64,000 nt of DNA from Pseudomonas fluorescens. GTDB lineage: Bacteria; Pseudomonadota; Gammaproteobacteria; Pseudomonadales; Pseudomonadaceae. Location of the stretch: NCBI RefSeq assembly GCF_902497855.1, contig NZ_CABVHU010000006.1, positions 124,001 through 188,000 on the forward strand, given 5' to 3'. The position numbers and the translations under genes are program-made. The notes under the pieces are model-generated. The model was not told where the DNA came from and made no database searches. It saw only the letters and a program-made list of their open reading frames with translations. Below, piece by piece: positions 38,735 to 48,081 of the stretch; the first letter of the stretch is position 1, and each line of letters starts with the position of its first letter.

Positions 38735-39691
38735 ATGAAGCTGCCATTCGCTGGACGTCTTCTTGCTGTCGCTATGCTGGCTGCCGCATCCGCCGCGCTG
38801 CCTGTCTCCTCGGCGTTCGCCGAAACCCCTGAAAAGCCCAAAGTCGCGCTGGTCATGAAATCCCTGGCCAACGAATTCTTCCTGACCATGGAAGACGGCG
38901 CCAAGGCCTACCAGAAAGACCACTCCGGCGACTTCGAGCTGATCTCCAATGGCATCAAGGACGAAACCGATACGGCGAACCAGATCCGTATCGTCGAGCA
39001 GATGATCGTGTCCAGGGTCAATGCGCTGGTCATCGCGCCGGCGGACTCCAAGGCCATGGTGCCGGTGATCAAGAAAGCGGTGGATGCCGGCATCACCGTG
39101 GTCAACATCGATAACCAGCTGGACCCGGCGGTGGTCAAAAGCAAAAACATCACGGTGCCGTTCGTAGGCCCGGATAACCGCAAGGGCGCGCGTCTGGTGG
39201 GTGAGTACCTGGCCAAACAGCTGAAGGCCGGTGACGAAGTCGGCATCATCGAAGGCGTCTCCACCACCACCAACGCCCAGGCCCGCACCGCAGGCTTCAA
39301 GGAGGCGATGGCAGCGGCGCAGATCAAGGTCGTCTCGTTGCAATCCGGCGATTGGGAAATCAACAAGGGCAACCAGGTTGCCGCCGCCATGCTCAGCGAA
39401 TACCCGAACATCAAGGCCCTGCTGGCGGGCAACGACAGTATGGCCGTCGGCGCGGTGTCTGCCGTGCGTGCCGCCGGCAAGGCCGGCAAGGTACAAGTGG
39501 TCGGTTACGACAACATCAACGCCATCAAGCCCATGCTCAAGGACGGTCGTGTGCTGGCCACCGCTGACCAGTTCGCGGCAAGGCAGGCCGTGTTCGGCAT
39601 CGAGACGGCGCTGAAGATCATCAAGGGTGAGAAAGTCGACGGCGGCGTCAATGGCGTCATTGAAACGCCGGTAGAGTTGGTGACCCGGTAG
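38735..39691 (+). CDS. rbsB: ribose ABC transporter substrate-binding protein
   Basis: A 318-residue periplasmic sugar-binding protein. A signal peptide ends near SSAFAETPEKP. The type I fold follows with VALVMKSLANEFFLTMEDGA, NALVIAPADSKAMVPVIKKA, FVGPDNRKGARLVGEYL and a late VVGYDNINAIKPMLKDGR, all typical of RbsB. It is the first gene of the rbsBACRKD set behind a LacI-type operator. Confidence 0.93.
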   Translation: MKLPFAGRLLAVAMLAAASAALPVSSAFAETPEKPKVALVMKSLANEFFLTMEDGAKAYQKDHSGDFELISNGIKDETDTANQIRIVEQMIVSRVNALVIAPADSKAMVPVIKKAVDAGITVVNIDNQLDPAVVKSKNITVPFVGPDNRKGARLVGEYLAKQLKAGDEVGIIEGVSTTTNAQARTAGFKEAMAAAQIKVVSLQSGDWEINKGNQVAAAMLSEYPNIKALLAGNDSMAVGAVSAVRAAGKAGKVQVVGYDNINAIKPMLKDGRVLATADQFAARQAVFGIETALKIIKGEKVDGGVNGVIETPVELVTR

Positions 39692-39747
39692 TCCTTCTGG
39701 CGATACAAACTGTGCTCATCCGTAGGGGCGGGCACGTGGAGCGTTTT

Positions 39748-41301
39748 ATGTCAGTTTTCGCCCCGAACGCTGTCCTCTCGGTCAGCGGCATCGGCAAGAC
39801 CTACGCCCAACCGGTCCTGACCGGCATCGACCTGACGCTGATGCGCGGTGAAGTGCTGGCGCTGACCGGCGAGAACGGCGCGGGCAAAAGCACGCTGTCG
39901 AAGATCATAGGCGGGCTGGTCGCGCCGACCACCGGCCAGATGCAGTTCCAGGGCCAGGCGTATCGTCCTGGCAGCCGCACCCAGGCTGAAGACCTGGGCA
40001 TCCGCATGGTCATGCAGGAACTCAATCTGCTGCCGACCCTGTCGGTGGCGGAAAACCTGTTTTTGCACAACCTGCCCAGCCATGGCGGCTGGATCAGCCG
40101 CAAGCAACTGCGCCAGGCGGCGATCGAGGCCATGGCTCAGGTCGGGCTCGACGCAATCGATCCGGATACCCTGGTCGGCGAACTCGGCATCGGCCACCAG
40201 CAGATGGTGGAGATCGCGCGCAACCTGATCGGCGATTGCCATGTGCTGATTCTCGACGAACCGACCGCGATGCTCACCGCCCGGGAAGTGGAGATGTTGT
40301 TCGAGCAGATCAGCCGCCTGCAGGCGCGCGGCGTTTCGATCATCTACATTTCCCATCGCCTTGAAGAACTGGCGCGGGTCGCCCAGCGCATCGCGGTATT
40401 GCGTGACGGCAACCTGGTCTGCGTCGAGCCGATGGCCAATTACACCAGTGAGCAACTGGTCACCTTGATGGTCGGTCGTCAACTCGGCGAACACATCGAC
40501 ATGGGCCCGCGGCAGATCGGCGCTCCAGCGTTGACGGTCACAGGCCTGACCCGTTCGGACAAGGTTCGCGACGTGTCCTTTGAAGTGCGTGCCGGCGAGA
40601 TCTACGGAATTTCCGGCTTGATCGGGGCAGGGCGCACCGAGTTGCTGCGCCTGATTTTCGGCGCTGATGCAGCAGACAGCGGCACCGTTGCATTGGGCTC
40701 GCCGGCGCAAGTCGTGAGCATCCGTTCACCGGCGGATGCGGTCGGTCATGGCATCGCCCTGATCACCGAAGACCGTAAGGGCGAAGGCCTGCTGCTGACC
40801 CAGTCGATCAGCGCCAATATCGCCCTGGGCAATATGCCGGTGATTTCCAGCGGCGGCTTCGTCAACAACGGTGACGAGATCGCCTTGGCCCAGCGTCAGA
40901 TCGATGCCATGCGCATCCGCAGTTCCAGCCCCACGCAGTTGGTGTCGGAACTGTCTGGCGGCAACCAGCAGAAAGTCGTGATCGGTCGCTGGCTGGAGCG
41001 CGACTGCTCGGTGATGCTGTTCGACGAGCCGACCCGCGGCATCGACGTCGGTGCCAAGTTCGACATCTATGCCTTGCTCGGCGAGTTGACCCGTCAGGGC
41101 AAGGCGCTGGTGGTGGTGTCCAGCGACCTGCGCGAATTGATGCTGATCTGCGACCGCATCGGCGTGCTCTCGGCGGGGCGTCTGATCGACACCTTCGAGC
41201 GTGACAGCTGGACCCAGGATGACTTGCTCGCCGCCGCATTCGCCGGCTATCAACAACGTGATGCGTTGCTCAACGAAGCAGCGCCCAGGGATCTTTCATG
41301 A
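39748..41301 (+). CDS. rbsA: ribose ABC transporter ATP-binding protein
   Basis: A 517-residue fusion of two ABC ATPase domains. The first has GENGAGKST (Walker A) and VLILDEPTAML (Walker B); the second keeps LSGGNQQKVVIGRWLE and VMLFDEPTRGIDVG but, as usual for RbsA, a degenerate Walker A (SGLIGAGRTELLR). ATG 39748 follows GGAG at 7 bases. It couples ATP hydrolysis to ribose import through RbsC. Confidence 0.94.
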   Translation: MSVFAPNAVLSVSGIGKTYAQPVLTGIDLTLMRGEVLALTGENGAGKSTLSKIIGGLVAPTTGQMQFQGQAYRPGSRTQAEDLGIRMVMQELNLLPTLSVAENLFLHNLPSHGGWISRKQLRQAAIEAMAQVGLDAIDPDTLVGELGIGHQQMVEIARNLIGDCHVLILDEPTAMLTAREVEMLFEQISRLQARGVSIIYISHRLEELARVAQRIAVLRDGNLVCVEPMANYTSEQLVTLMVGRQLGEHIDMGPRQIGAPALTVTGLTRSDKVRDVSFEVRAGEIYGISGLIGAGRTELLRLIFGADAADSGTVALGSPAQVVSIRSPADAVGHGIALITEDRKGEGLLLTQSISANIALGNMPVISSGGFVNNGDEIALAQRQIDAMRIRSSSPTQLVSELSGGNQQKVVIGRWLERDCSVMLFDEPTRGIDVGAKFDIYALLGELTRQGKALVVVSSDLRELMLICDRIGVLSAGRLIDTFERDSWTQDDLLAAAFAGYQQRDALLNEAAPRDLS

Positions 41302-42275
41302 CAAGTGCAACGTCCGTCGGCAAACGCAGTGGCAACTTTTACGGCCTCGGTACCTACCTGGGCCTGGCCGGTGCCTTGCTGGCCATGGTCGCGCTGTTCT
41401 CGGTCCTGAGCAGCCATTTCCTGTCGTACGACACCTTCAGCACCCTGGCCAACCAGATCCCGGACCTGATGGTGCTGGCGGTCGGCATGACGTTCGTGTT
41501 GATCATCGGCGGCATCGACCTGTCGGTCGGTTCGGTGCTGGCGCTCGCGGCATCGACGGTCAGCGTGGCGATTCTCGGCTGGGGCTGGAGCGTACTGCCG
41601 GCGGCGCTGTTGGGCATGGGCGCCGCAGCGTTGGCGGGGACCATTACCGGCTCGATCACCGTCGCCTGGCGGATTCCGTCGTTCATCGTGTCCCTCGGCG
41701 TGCTGGAAATGGCCCGCGGCGTGGCGTATCAGATGACCGGGTCGCGCACGGCCTACATAGGTGACGCCTTCGCCTGGCTGTCCAACCCGATCGTCTTTGG
41801 CATCTCGCCGTCGTTCATCATCGCCTTGCTGATCATCTTCATCGCCCAGGCCGTGCTGACCCGTACCGTGTTCGGTCGCTACCTGATCGGCATCGGCACC
41901 AACGAAGAGGCGGTGCGCCTGGCCGGGATCAATCCAAAACCCTACAAGATCCTGGTGTTCAGCCTGATGGGGCTGCTGGCCGGTATCGCCGCGCTATTTC
42001 AGATTTCCCGGCTGGAAGCGGCGGACCCGAATGCCGGCTCCGGCCTGGAGCTGCAAGTGATCGCCGCGGTGGTGATCGGCGGCACCAGCCTGATGGGTGG
42101 CCGCGGGTCGGTCATCAGTACCTTCTTCGGCGTGCTGATCATTTCGGTACTGGCCGCCGGCCTGGCGCAGATCGGCGCGACCGAACCCACTAAACGCATC
42201 ATCACCGGCGCGGTCATCGTGGTGGCGGTGGTGCTCGATACTTATCGCAGTCAGCGCGCAAGCCGGCGGACCTGA
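41298..42275 (+). CDS. rbsC: ribose ABC transporter permease
   Basis: A 325-residue inner-membrane permease of the BPD_transp_2 (AraH/RbsC) family with about eight to ten hydrophobic segments. Family motifs include LIIGGIDLSVGSVLAL and IGTNEEAVRLAGINPKPYKILVF, the cytoplasmic loop that contacts the ATPase, and VVIGGTSLMGGRGSV. Its ATG overlaps the rbsA stop (ATGA). Confidence 0.93.
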   Translation: MTSATSVGKRSGNFYGLGTYLGLAGALLAMVALFSVLSSHFLSYDTFSTLANQIPDLMVLAVGMTFVLIIGGIDLSVGSVLALAASTVSVAILGWGWSVLPAALLGMGAAALAGTITGSITVAWRIPSFIVSLGVLEMARGVAYQMTGSRTAYIGDAFAWLSNPIVFGISPSFIIALLIIFIAQAVLTRTVFGRYLIGIGTNEEAVRLAGINPKPYKILVFSLMGLLAGIAALFQISRLEAADPNAGSGLELQVIAAVVIGGTSLMGGRGSVISTFFGVLIISVLAAGLAQIGATEPTKRIITGAVIVVAVVLDTYRSQRASRRT

Positions 42276-42278
42276 GTC

Positions 42279-43298
42279 ATGGCAACAATCAAGGATGTAG
42301 CAGCGCTGGCGGGAATTTCCTACACCACGGTGTCCCATGTGGTGAACAAGACCCGGCCGGTCAGCGAAGAAGTGCGGGTCAAGGTCGAGGCAGCGATCAA
42401 GACGCTCGACTACGTGCCCAGCGCGGTGGCCCGCTCGCTCAAGGCCAAGACCACGGCGACCATCGGCCTGTTGGTGCCCAATAGTCTCAATCCGTACTTC
42501 GCCGAACTGGCGCGGGGTATCGAGGACTGCTGCGAGCGCAATGGCTATTGCGTGATCCTGTGCAATTCCGACGACAACCCGGACAAGCAGCGCAGCTACC
42601 TGCGGGTGCTGTTGGAGAAGCGTATCGACGGCTTGATCGTGGCGTCGGCCGGCGGCGACACGGGACTGGCGCAAGGCCTGGCGGGCGTGCGCACGCCGAT
42701 GGTGATCGTCGACCGGGGGCTGGAAGGCGTCGATGCCGACCTGGTGCGCATCGATCACGAGTACGGCGCCTACCTCGCGACCCGGCACCTGCTGGAACTG
42801 GGGCATCGGGACATTGCCACCATCGGCGGCCCGGCGAATACCAGCGTGGCGCAGATGCGCCTGGCCGGATATTGCCGCGCCTTGCAGGAGGCCGGTGTCA
42901 CCGTGCCTCGCGAACGCATGCTGGAAAGCGATTTCACCAGCACCGGCGGCTACAATGCCGCCGCGATCCTGCTGGAGAAGAACCCGCCCAGCGCCATCTT
43001 CGCCGGCAACGACATGATCGGCATCGGCGTGCTGCGAGCCGCCGCCGAGCGCAATATTCGAGTACCGAGCGAATTGTCGGTGATCGGCTTCGACGATATC
43101 CAGATGAGCCGTTATGTCTACCCGGCGCTGACCACCGTCGGCCAGTCGATCCTGCAACTCGGCGAGATGGCCGCTGAAGTGCTGTTGCGCCGGATCGCTA
43201 CGCCGGCCATGGCCACCGATCAACGGATCGTGACGCCCAGTATTGTCCTGCGCGAATCGACGGCGCCGCTGGCCGGGGTGTTTGACCAATACCGTTGA
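42279..43298 (+). CDS. rbsR: LacI family transcriptional regulator of the ribose operon
   Basis: A 339-residue LacI/GalR repressor. The N-terminal helix-turn-helix and hinge read MATIKDVAALAGISYTTVSH and VARSLKAKTT; the C-terminal periplasmic-binding-like domain ends with the usual VIGFDDIQMSRYVYPALTTV. Placed inside the operon 3 bases after rbsC, it probably controls its own operon through the palindrome at 38635. Ribose or a derivative is the expected inducer. Confidence 0.9.
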   Translation: MATIKDVAALAGISYTTVSHVVNKTRPVSEEVRVKVEAAIKTLDYVPSAVARSLKAKTTATIGLLVPNSLNPYFAELARGIEDCCERNGYCVILCNSDDNPDKQRSYLRVLLEKRIDGLIVASAGGDTGLAQGLAGVRTPMVIVDRGLEGVDADLVRIDHEYGAYLATRHLLELGHRDIATIGGPANTSVAQMRLAGYCRALQEAGVTVPRERMLESDFTSTGGYNAAAILLEKNPPSAIFAGNDMIGIGVLRAAAERNIRVPSELSVIGFDDIQMSRYVYPALTTVGQSILQLGEMAAEVLLRRIATPAMATDQRIVTPSIVLRESTAPLAGVFDQYR

Positions 43299-43365
43299 AT
43301 CGAAAGCTCCACTGAACCGAAAGCACCGTTGAACCGAACGCTCCAAAAAAACGAAAGCTCCGCTG
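43298..43365 (+). repeat. four 17-bp tandem repeats between rbsR and rbsK
   Basis: Four degenerate 17-base units run without gaps: 43298-43314, 43315-43331, 43332-43348 and 43349-43365, with consensus AACCGAAAGCTCCNNTG. A partial fifth (AAACCGAATTGATG) follows. The array begins inside the rbsR stop codon and ends 22 bases before rbsK. Confidence 0.88.
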
Positions 43366-43387
43366 AAACCGAATTGATGAGTGATGT

Positions 43388-44305
43388 ATGCCCGCAAAAG
43401 TAGTGGTGATAGGCAGCCTGAACATGGATCTGGTAACCCGGGCGCCGCGGCTGCCCCGTGGCGGCGAAACGCTGATTGGCCAGTCGTTTGCCACGGTCTC
43501 CGGTGGCAAGGGGGCGAATCAGGCGGTGGCCGCGGCTCGGCTGGGCGCGCAGGTGTCGATGGTCGGTTGTGTCGGCAACGATGCCTATGGCGAACAGCTG
43601 CGCGGGGCGTTGTTGACCGAGCAGATCGATTGCCAGGCGGTCAGTGTGGTGGACGATTCCAGCGGCGTGGCGTTGATCGTGGTTGACGACAACAGTCAGA
43701 ACGCGATCGTGATTGTCGCCGGTGCCAACGGCGCGTTGACACCGGAAGTGATCGACCGTTTCGACGCGGTGTTGCAGGCGGCGGATGTGATCATCTGTCA
43801 GCTGGAAGTGCCGGATGCCACGGTCGGCCATGCGCTCAAGCGCGGCCGTGAGTTGGGCAAGACCACGATCCTCAACCCGGCGCCGGCCAGTCGCCCGCTG
43901 CCGGCGGACTGGTACGCGGCCATCGATTACCTGATTCCCAACGAAAGCGAAGCCTCGGCCCTCAGCGGTGTGCCCGTGGACTCCCTGGACACCGCCAAAA
44001 CGGCCGCCGCCCGCTTAATCGCCCTGGGGGCCGCCAAGGTGATCATCACCCTGGGTGCGCAGGGCTCGCTGTTTGCCAGCGGCACCGGCTTCGAACATTT
44101 TCCGGCGCTGCAGGTAAAGGCCGTCGATACCACTGCGGCCGGCGACACCTTCGTCGGTGGTTTCGCCGCAGCGCTGGCGGCCGGCCAAAGCGAAGCCGAG
44201 GCCATCCGCTTCGGCCAGGTGGCTGCGGCGCTGTCGGTGACCCGTGCCGGTGCGCAACCCTCGATTCCCACCTTGTCCGACGTCCAGGCGTTCAAAGCAC
44301 CATGA
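43388..44305 (+). CDS. rbsK: ribokinase
   Basis: A 305-residue PfkB-family kinase making ribose 5-phosphate from ribose and ATP. It has the two PfkB signatures: the N-terminal [16 protein letters not shown] and the C-terminal [17 protein letters not shown] with the catalytic aspartate. ATG 43388 lies 22 bases after a tandem repeat array; no strong ribosome site is visible (GATGAGTGATGT). The next gene overlaps its stop. Confidence 0.95.
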   Translation: MPAKVVVIGSLNMDLVTRAPRLPRGGETLIGQSFATVSGGKGANQAVAAARLGAQVSMVGCVGNDAYGEQLRGALLTEQIDCQAVSVVDDSSGVALIVVDDNSQNAIVIVAGANGALTPEVIDRFDAVLQAADVIICQLEVPDATVGHALKRGRELGKTTILNPAPASRPLPADWYAAIDYLIPNESEASALSGVPVDSLDTAKTAAARLIALGAAKVIITLGAQGSLFASGTGFEHFPALQVKAVDTTAAGDTFVGGFAAALAAGQSEAEAIRFGQVAAALSVTRAGAQPSIPTLSDVQAFKAP

Positions 44306-44706
44306 AGAAGACACCCTTGCTCAACATCGCGCTGTCGCGACTGATCGCCTCCCTGGGCCATGGCGACAGGGTGGTGATTGGCGATGCCGGCCTGCCGGTG
44401 CCACCGGGCGTCGAACTGATCGACCTGGCGCTGACCCACGGCATTCCGGATTTCGTCGGCACCTTGAAGGTCGTGCTCAGCGAGATGCAGGTCGAAAGCC
44501 ATGTACTGGCGCAAGAGATTCTGGACAGGAAACCCTCGGCACTGGCGACCCTGGATGAGCTGGATGCCGAAGGTGCATTGGGGCTGCGTGAGTGGCTGAG
44601 CCATGAACAATTCAAAGTCCTCAGCCGTCAGGCGCGGGCGATTGTTCGCACGGGTGAATGTCAGCCGTACTGCAACATCATTCTGGTGGCCGGGGTCACG
44701 TTTTAA
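44302..44706 (+). CDS. rbsD: D-ribose pyranase
   Basis: A 134-residue RbsD protein that interconverts pyranose and furanose forms of ribose so that ribokinase can act. Visible motifs are [24 protein letters not shown] with the catalytic histidine, and the C-terminal [17 protein letters not shown]. It begins within the rbsK stop (ATGA) and completes the ribose set. Confidence 0.95.
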   Translation: MKKTPLLNIALSRLIASLGHGDRVVIGDAGLPVPPGVELIDLALTHGIPDFVGTLKVVLSEMQVESHVLAQEILDRKPSALATLDELDAEGALGLREWLSHEQFKVLSRQARAIVRTGECQPYCNIILVAGVTF

Positions 44707-44797
44707 AATGGCCACGTTTTGACCGTTGATGCTTCATGCACCAAGCGTGCGCGAGCCACCGCTATGCTCAGCCCCTGCACCTGCTACGGAGTCTCTT

Positions 44798-45775
44798 TTG
44801 TCCCTGATGACCGCAACAAGCGCCCAGGCGGCGCAAAGCATCGACCTGATCATCGACACCGACCCGGGGGCCGACGACGTGGTGGCCTTGCTGTTGGCCC
44901 TGGCGTCGCCGCAAGAACTGAACATTCTTGCGCTGACCACCGTCGCCGGCAATGTTCGCCTGGACAAGACGTCGCGCAATGCGCGGCTGGCCCGCGAGTG
45001 GGCAGGGCGCGAGGAGGTGCCGGTGTATGCGGGCGCGCCGAAACCGCTGCTGCGCACGCCGATCTACGCCGAGGACATCCATGGCATGGAAGGCTTGTCG
45101 GGTGTCGCCGTCTACGAGCCGAAGGCGGGCCTGGCCGAAGGGGGCGCGGTCAACTACCTGATCGAGACCTTGAAGGCCGCCAGGCCCCACAGCATCACCA
45201 TCGCCATGCTCGGTCCGCAGACCAACCTGGCGCTGGCCTTGATCCAGGCGCCCGGAATCGTGCAGGGCATCAAGGAAGTGGTGGTCATGGGCGGTGCGCA
45301 CTTCAACGGCGGCAATATCACCCCGGTGGCCGAGTTCAACCTGTTCGCCGACCCGCAGGCGGCCGAGGTCGTGCTCAACAGTGGGGTGAAGCTGACCTAC
45401 CTGCCGCTGGACGTGACCCACAAGATGCTCACCAGCGAGGCACGCCTGACGCAGATCGCGGCGATCAACAATGCTGCCAGCAAGCGGGTGAGCGATATTC
45501 TCAATGAGTACGTCAAAGGCGACATGGAACATTACGGCCTTGCGGGTGGCCCGGTGCATGACGCCACGGTCATCGCCTACCTGCTAAAGCCGGAGCTGTT
45601 CACCGGTCGTTCGGTGAACGTGGTGGTCGACAGCCGTGAAGGCCCGACCTTCGGCCAGACCATCGTCGACTGGTATGACGGCCTGAAGGCACCGAAGAAT
45701 GCGTTCTGGGTTGAAAACGGCGACGCCCAGGGCTTTTTTGACCTGCTGACCGAGCGCCTGGCTCGTCTGAAATAA
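44798..45775 (+). CDS. inosine-uridine preferring nucleoside hydrolase
   Basis: A 325-residue nucleoside hydrolase that would cleave ribonucleosides to base and ribose, feeding the ribose genes just upstream. The N-terminal metal-binding cluster DTDPGADDVVAL is diagnostic; MGGAHFNGGNITPVAEFNLFADPQAA and a late HDATVIAYLL with the catalytic histidine follow. TTG 44798 is taken as the start because GGAG lies 6 bases before it; ATG 44807 is the alternative but is too far from that site. It probably belongs to the rbs transcript. Confidence 0.9.
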   Translation: MSLMTATSAQAAQSIDLIIDTDPGADDVVALLLALASPQELNILALTTVAGNVRLDKTSRNARLAREWAGREEVPVYAGAPKPLLRTPIYAEDIHGMEGLSGVAVYEPKAGLAEGGAVNYLIETLKAARPHSITIAMLGPQTNLALALIQAPGIVQGIKEVVVMGGAHFNGGNITPVAEFNLFADPQAAEVVLNSGVKLTYLPLDVTHKMLTSEARLTQIAAINNAASKRVSDILNEYVKGDMEHYGLAGGPVHDATVIAYLLKPELFTGRSVNVVVDSREGPTFGQTIVDWYDGLKAPKNAFWVENGDAQGFFDLLTERLARLK

Positions 45776-45806
45776 ACGACCGGCCCGCAGGTGCCAGCCT
45801 GCGGCC

Positions 45807-46019
45807 TCAGTTCCTGGCTGTCTGCGCGATGCCCAGGTAATTTTCCGGGTACTTTTCGAACACCTGCGTGATGAATGAGCGGGAGGCTTCGGTTCCCAGC
45901 TCCTTGACCAATAGATCGATCGCAATGATTGCCAACTCTTCCGGGCTGCCGGGGCTGTAGGAGCTATGGCCCTGAGGCCAGCTGGCTTTGATGTCGGCGT
46001 CGATGCGTACGGTGGTCAT
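45807..46019 (-). CDS. small hypothetical protein (70 aa)
   Basis: A 70-residue protein of unknown function, MTTVRIDADIKASWPQGHSS at the start, then ELAIIAIDLLVKELGTEASR and FEKYPENYLGIAQTARN. ATG 46019 is preceded by GAGCACCCCC. The frame extends to 46478 but that part is antisense to the next gene and looks non-coding. It is convergent with the nucleoside hydrolase gene. Confidence 0.6.
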   Translation of the reverse strand: MTTVRIDADIKASWPQGHSSYSPGSPEELAIIAIDLLVKELGTEASRSFITQVFEKYPENYLGIAQTARN

Positions 46020-46151
46020 GGGGGTGCTCGTGAAGTCGGAAAAGTCTGAGTGTGAAGTTAACCATTTTGCGCGACGTTTGGCACTCCGACTTAGGCATGA
46101 GAGGAGGGCTATGCGACACTTGGCCTTTGATGGACTTTCAAGGACCGTGCT

Positions 46152-46457
46152 CTGCAGATCGATTTGAACACCCCAGACGGCTTGACCCTTGACGCCGTGC
46201 GCCAGCTGCTGGCCTCTGCCAGCGATGATGAGCACACGCAACTGCGGGTCACCAAGGGCGGCATCGCCTATATTTCGTCGGGCGTCGTGGGAGGCACCGA
46301 TATCGACGGGCTGTTGTTTCGCCTGGAAACCTGGGCCAAAGGCTCCGGTTATGTCGGGCGTGTCGCGGCCAGCGACGAGGTCTGGGTCATGCAGATCTTC
46401 AATGCGCTGAAACAGAACTGGCCGAATCCGCCTTTCGATTACATCGACGTCTATTGA
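46152..46457 (+). CDS. hypothetical protein with a likely non-ATG start
   Basis: A roughly 100-residue protein of unknown function (LTLDAVRQLLASASDDEHTQ, GLLFRLETWAKGSG, VWVMQIFNALKQNWPNPPFD). No ATG opens the frame. CTG 46152 has AAGGA 7 bases upstream and gives MQIDLNTPDG; TTG 46164 is the only common alternative start and has no ribosome site. I choose CTG on spacing and because related Pseudomonas proteins, as I remember them, begin MQIDLNTPDG. It is divergent from the 70-aa gene. Confidence 0.65.
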   Translation: MQIDLNTPDGLTLDAVRQLLASASDDEHTQLRVTKGGIAYISSGVVGGTDIDGLLFRLETWAKGSGYVGRVAASDEVWVMQIFNALKQNWPNPPFDYIDVY

Positions 46458-46622
46458 GACTTGTTCATATTCAGTCATGATTACGCGGTGGACAGTCGCG
46501 GATGCTCAGGCAAACTCGCCGCTTTTCATGATCGAGGGCAGGGTGTTAGCACGCCCCGGGAAACCAAACGCCAGATTGGCGGTCGCACGATCTCAGCTCA
46601 ACTATTGAAAAAAGGAGGCTTC

Positions 46623-46943
46623 ATGCCTTGGAAGCTCGCGTCATTGGGTACTTTGCTGGCCGCTGCCATGTTGGCCGGTTGCAGCACTACCTCCACCGAG
46701 TCGACAACAGACCCTGTCACCACCACTGACACGGGGCACAGCCGTTGTGAGGCAAAAGCTGCCGAATTCACCATAGGCAAAAAGGCTTCGCCCGAACTGC
46801 TGGAGCAGGCACGTACCCGTGCAGGCGCACAGAACGCACGCTTCCTCCTGCCCACCGACATGGTGACGCTGGAGTACCGCTCCGATCGCCTGAACCTGAA
46901 CACCGATGCCAGCCGGGTGGTCACCCGCGTCAACTGCGGCTGA
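46623..46943 (+). CDS. I78 family peptidase inhibitor lipoprotein
   Basis: A 106-residue lipoprotein: signal MPWKLASLGTLLAAAMLAGC with a lipobox, a Ser/Thr linker, then a domain with CEAKAAEFTIGKKASPELLE, RAGAQNARFLLPTDMVT and a final VTRVNCG, matching I78 serine-protease inhibitors. The two cysteines near the domain ends probably pair. AAAAAAGGAGG precedes ATG 46623. A shared terminator separates it from the convergent cold-shock gene. Confidence 0.88.
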   Translation: MPWKLASLGTLLAAAMLAGCSTTSTESTTDPVTTTDTGHSRCEAKAAEFTIGKKASPELLEQARTRAGAQNARFLLPTDMVTLEYRSDRLNLNTDASRVVTRVNCG

Positions 46944-46967
46944 TCGCTTCGCTTTGGTTGCGCCCAT

Positions 46968-46999
46968 AAAAAACCCCGTCACATGGACGGGGTTTTTTT
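46968..46999. terminator. bidirectional intrinsic terminator
   Basis: AAAAAACCCCGTC-ACATG-GACGGGGTTTTTTT lies between the I78 gene and the convergent cold-shock gene. Runs of A on the left and T on the right mean it can stop transcription from both sides. Confidence 0.93.
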
Positions 47000-47013
47000 A
47001 GTGCGCCAGAAAC

Positions 47014-47226
47014 TTACTCTGGGCGGACTTGTGCAGCTTGCATACCCTTTTGGCCTTTCTCAGCCACGAAGGAAACGGTCTGGCCTTCTTTCAGGCTTTT
47101 GAAACCGTCGCTTTCGATAGCTTTGAAGTGTACGAACAGGTCGTCACCGCCACCTTGAGGAGTGATGAAGCCGAAGCCTTTTTCATCGTTGAACCATTTA
47201 ACGGTGCCGGTTTGGCGATTAGACAT
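47014..47226 (-). CDS. cold-shock domain protein (CspA family)
   Basis: A 70-residue single-domain cold-shock protein that binds single-stranded RNA/DNA and melts structure. [20 protein letters not shown] carries RNP1 (KGFGFITP), and RNP2 appears as LFVHF. ATG 47226 with GGAGATACACC upstream is chosen over the longer frame. The nearly 300 bases upstream hold no gene and probably include a long structured leader, as is common for csp genes. Confidence 0.95.
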   Translation of the reverse strand: MSNRQTGTVKWFNDEKGFGFITPQGGGDDLFVHFKAIESDGFKSLKEGQTVSFVAEKGQKGMQAAQVRPE

Positions 47227-47518
47227 GGTGTATCTCCAAGAAACATATATTTTCAGTAGTGCTGTGCTGCTCAGGCCAACTGGGCACACCGGGGTATCAT
47301 AGTCGAAATGTTCGCTTTGGGAGCCCCCCGGACGTGCTGTTTGTCCTACAGTAGCGCATTCTTTGTTGCTTTGTATGGCTGAAAGCCCCGGTTTTAAAGG
47401 CTTTCAGCCGAAAGTAAAGACGATAAAAAAAGCTGTAAAACCTGTAAAAATCGTAGGAAAAAACCCTTTTCAGTGGTTTTTCATCGTCGATTGAGGCCTC
47501 GAAAGCCGTCAGTCAGGC

Positions 47519-47821
47519 TTACTGTTTCGCCTTGGGAGGAGCCTTGCACGAAGCGATTTTCGTCAGTGCTTTCTGTTTCAGGGCGTCATTGGCCGTGTTG
47601 TCCATCAAGGCCTGGATGTCGCTGGCCGGGTAGGATTGGATCGCATCGGCCCCGCAGGCGCAGTGAGATTTCGCTGCGGCCGCGCCGATCTGCGGGGTGG
47701 CTGCCTCGGTGCACTGAGCCATGTATTTCTCGCGCTCGCCCTTTGGCCAATCGGCATGGGCGGCCAGCGGCAGCAGCAGGACGACGGGGGCGATTACCGC
47801 AAATAAACGATTCAGACGCAT
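47519..47821 (-). CDS. exported cysteine-containing hypothetical protein
   Basis: A 100-residue protein with a signal peptide (LNRLFAVIAPVVLLLPLAAHA) and a small mature domain with four to five cysteines (CTEAATPQIG, SHCACGADAIQSYPASD, IASCKAPPKAKQ). Periplasmic location with disulfides is likely. Function unknown. AAGGAGCATCCGAGC precedes ATG 47821. It is divergent from thrS. Confidence 0.75.
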   Translation of the reverse strand: MRLNRLFAVIAPVVLLLPLAAHADWPKGEREKYMAQCTEAATPQIGAAAAKSHCACGADAIQSYPASDIQALMDNTANDALKQKALTKIASCKAPPKAKQ

Positions 47822-48081
47822 GCTCGGATGCTCCTTGTGGGTCAATGTCTTGTTATCTGAGGGGTAAAGCGGGGTTCAAGTTCAGCACTCTGGCATAAAA
47901 ACCGTTGATTTGCCCCCGTAGCCGTCCCGCTGCGGCGACGACCGTTCATCTGTGCTAGCATGCCACGCTCGGGCGTTTGCAGGCTCCGGATGACCTTCAG
48001 TCCCGGTGGCGGCAAAGGCGCGAATAACCCTGATTTGAATCCCAGTCACTCTGGTTCGGTTTTCCGGTTGGCCGCAAGGCT
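47822..48081 (+). promoter_or_regulatory. thrS promoter and upstream leader
   Basis: The 373-base gap before thrS holds no gene. TGTGCTAGCAT at 47951-47961 looks like an extended -10 element, which would give a leader of over 200 nt. The leader contains several GC-rich stems besides the two anticodon-like hairpins listed separately. Confidence 0.45.
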
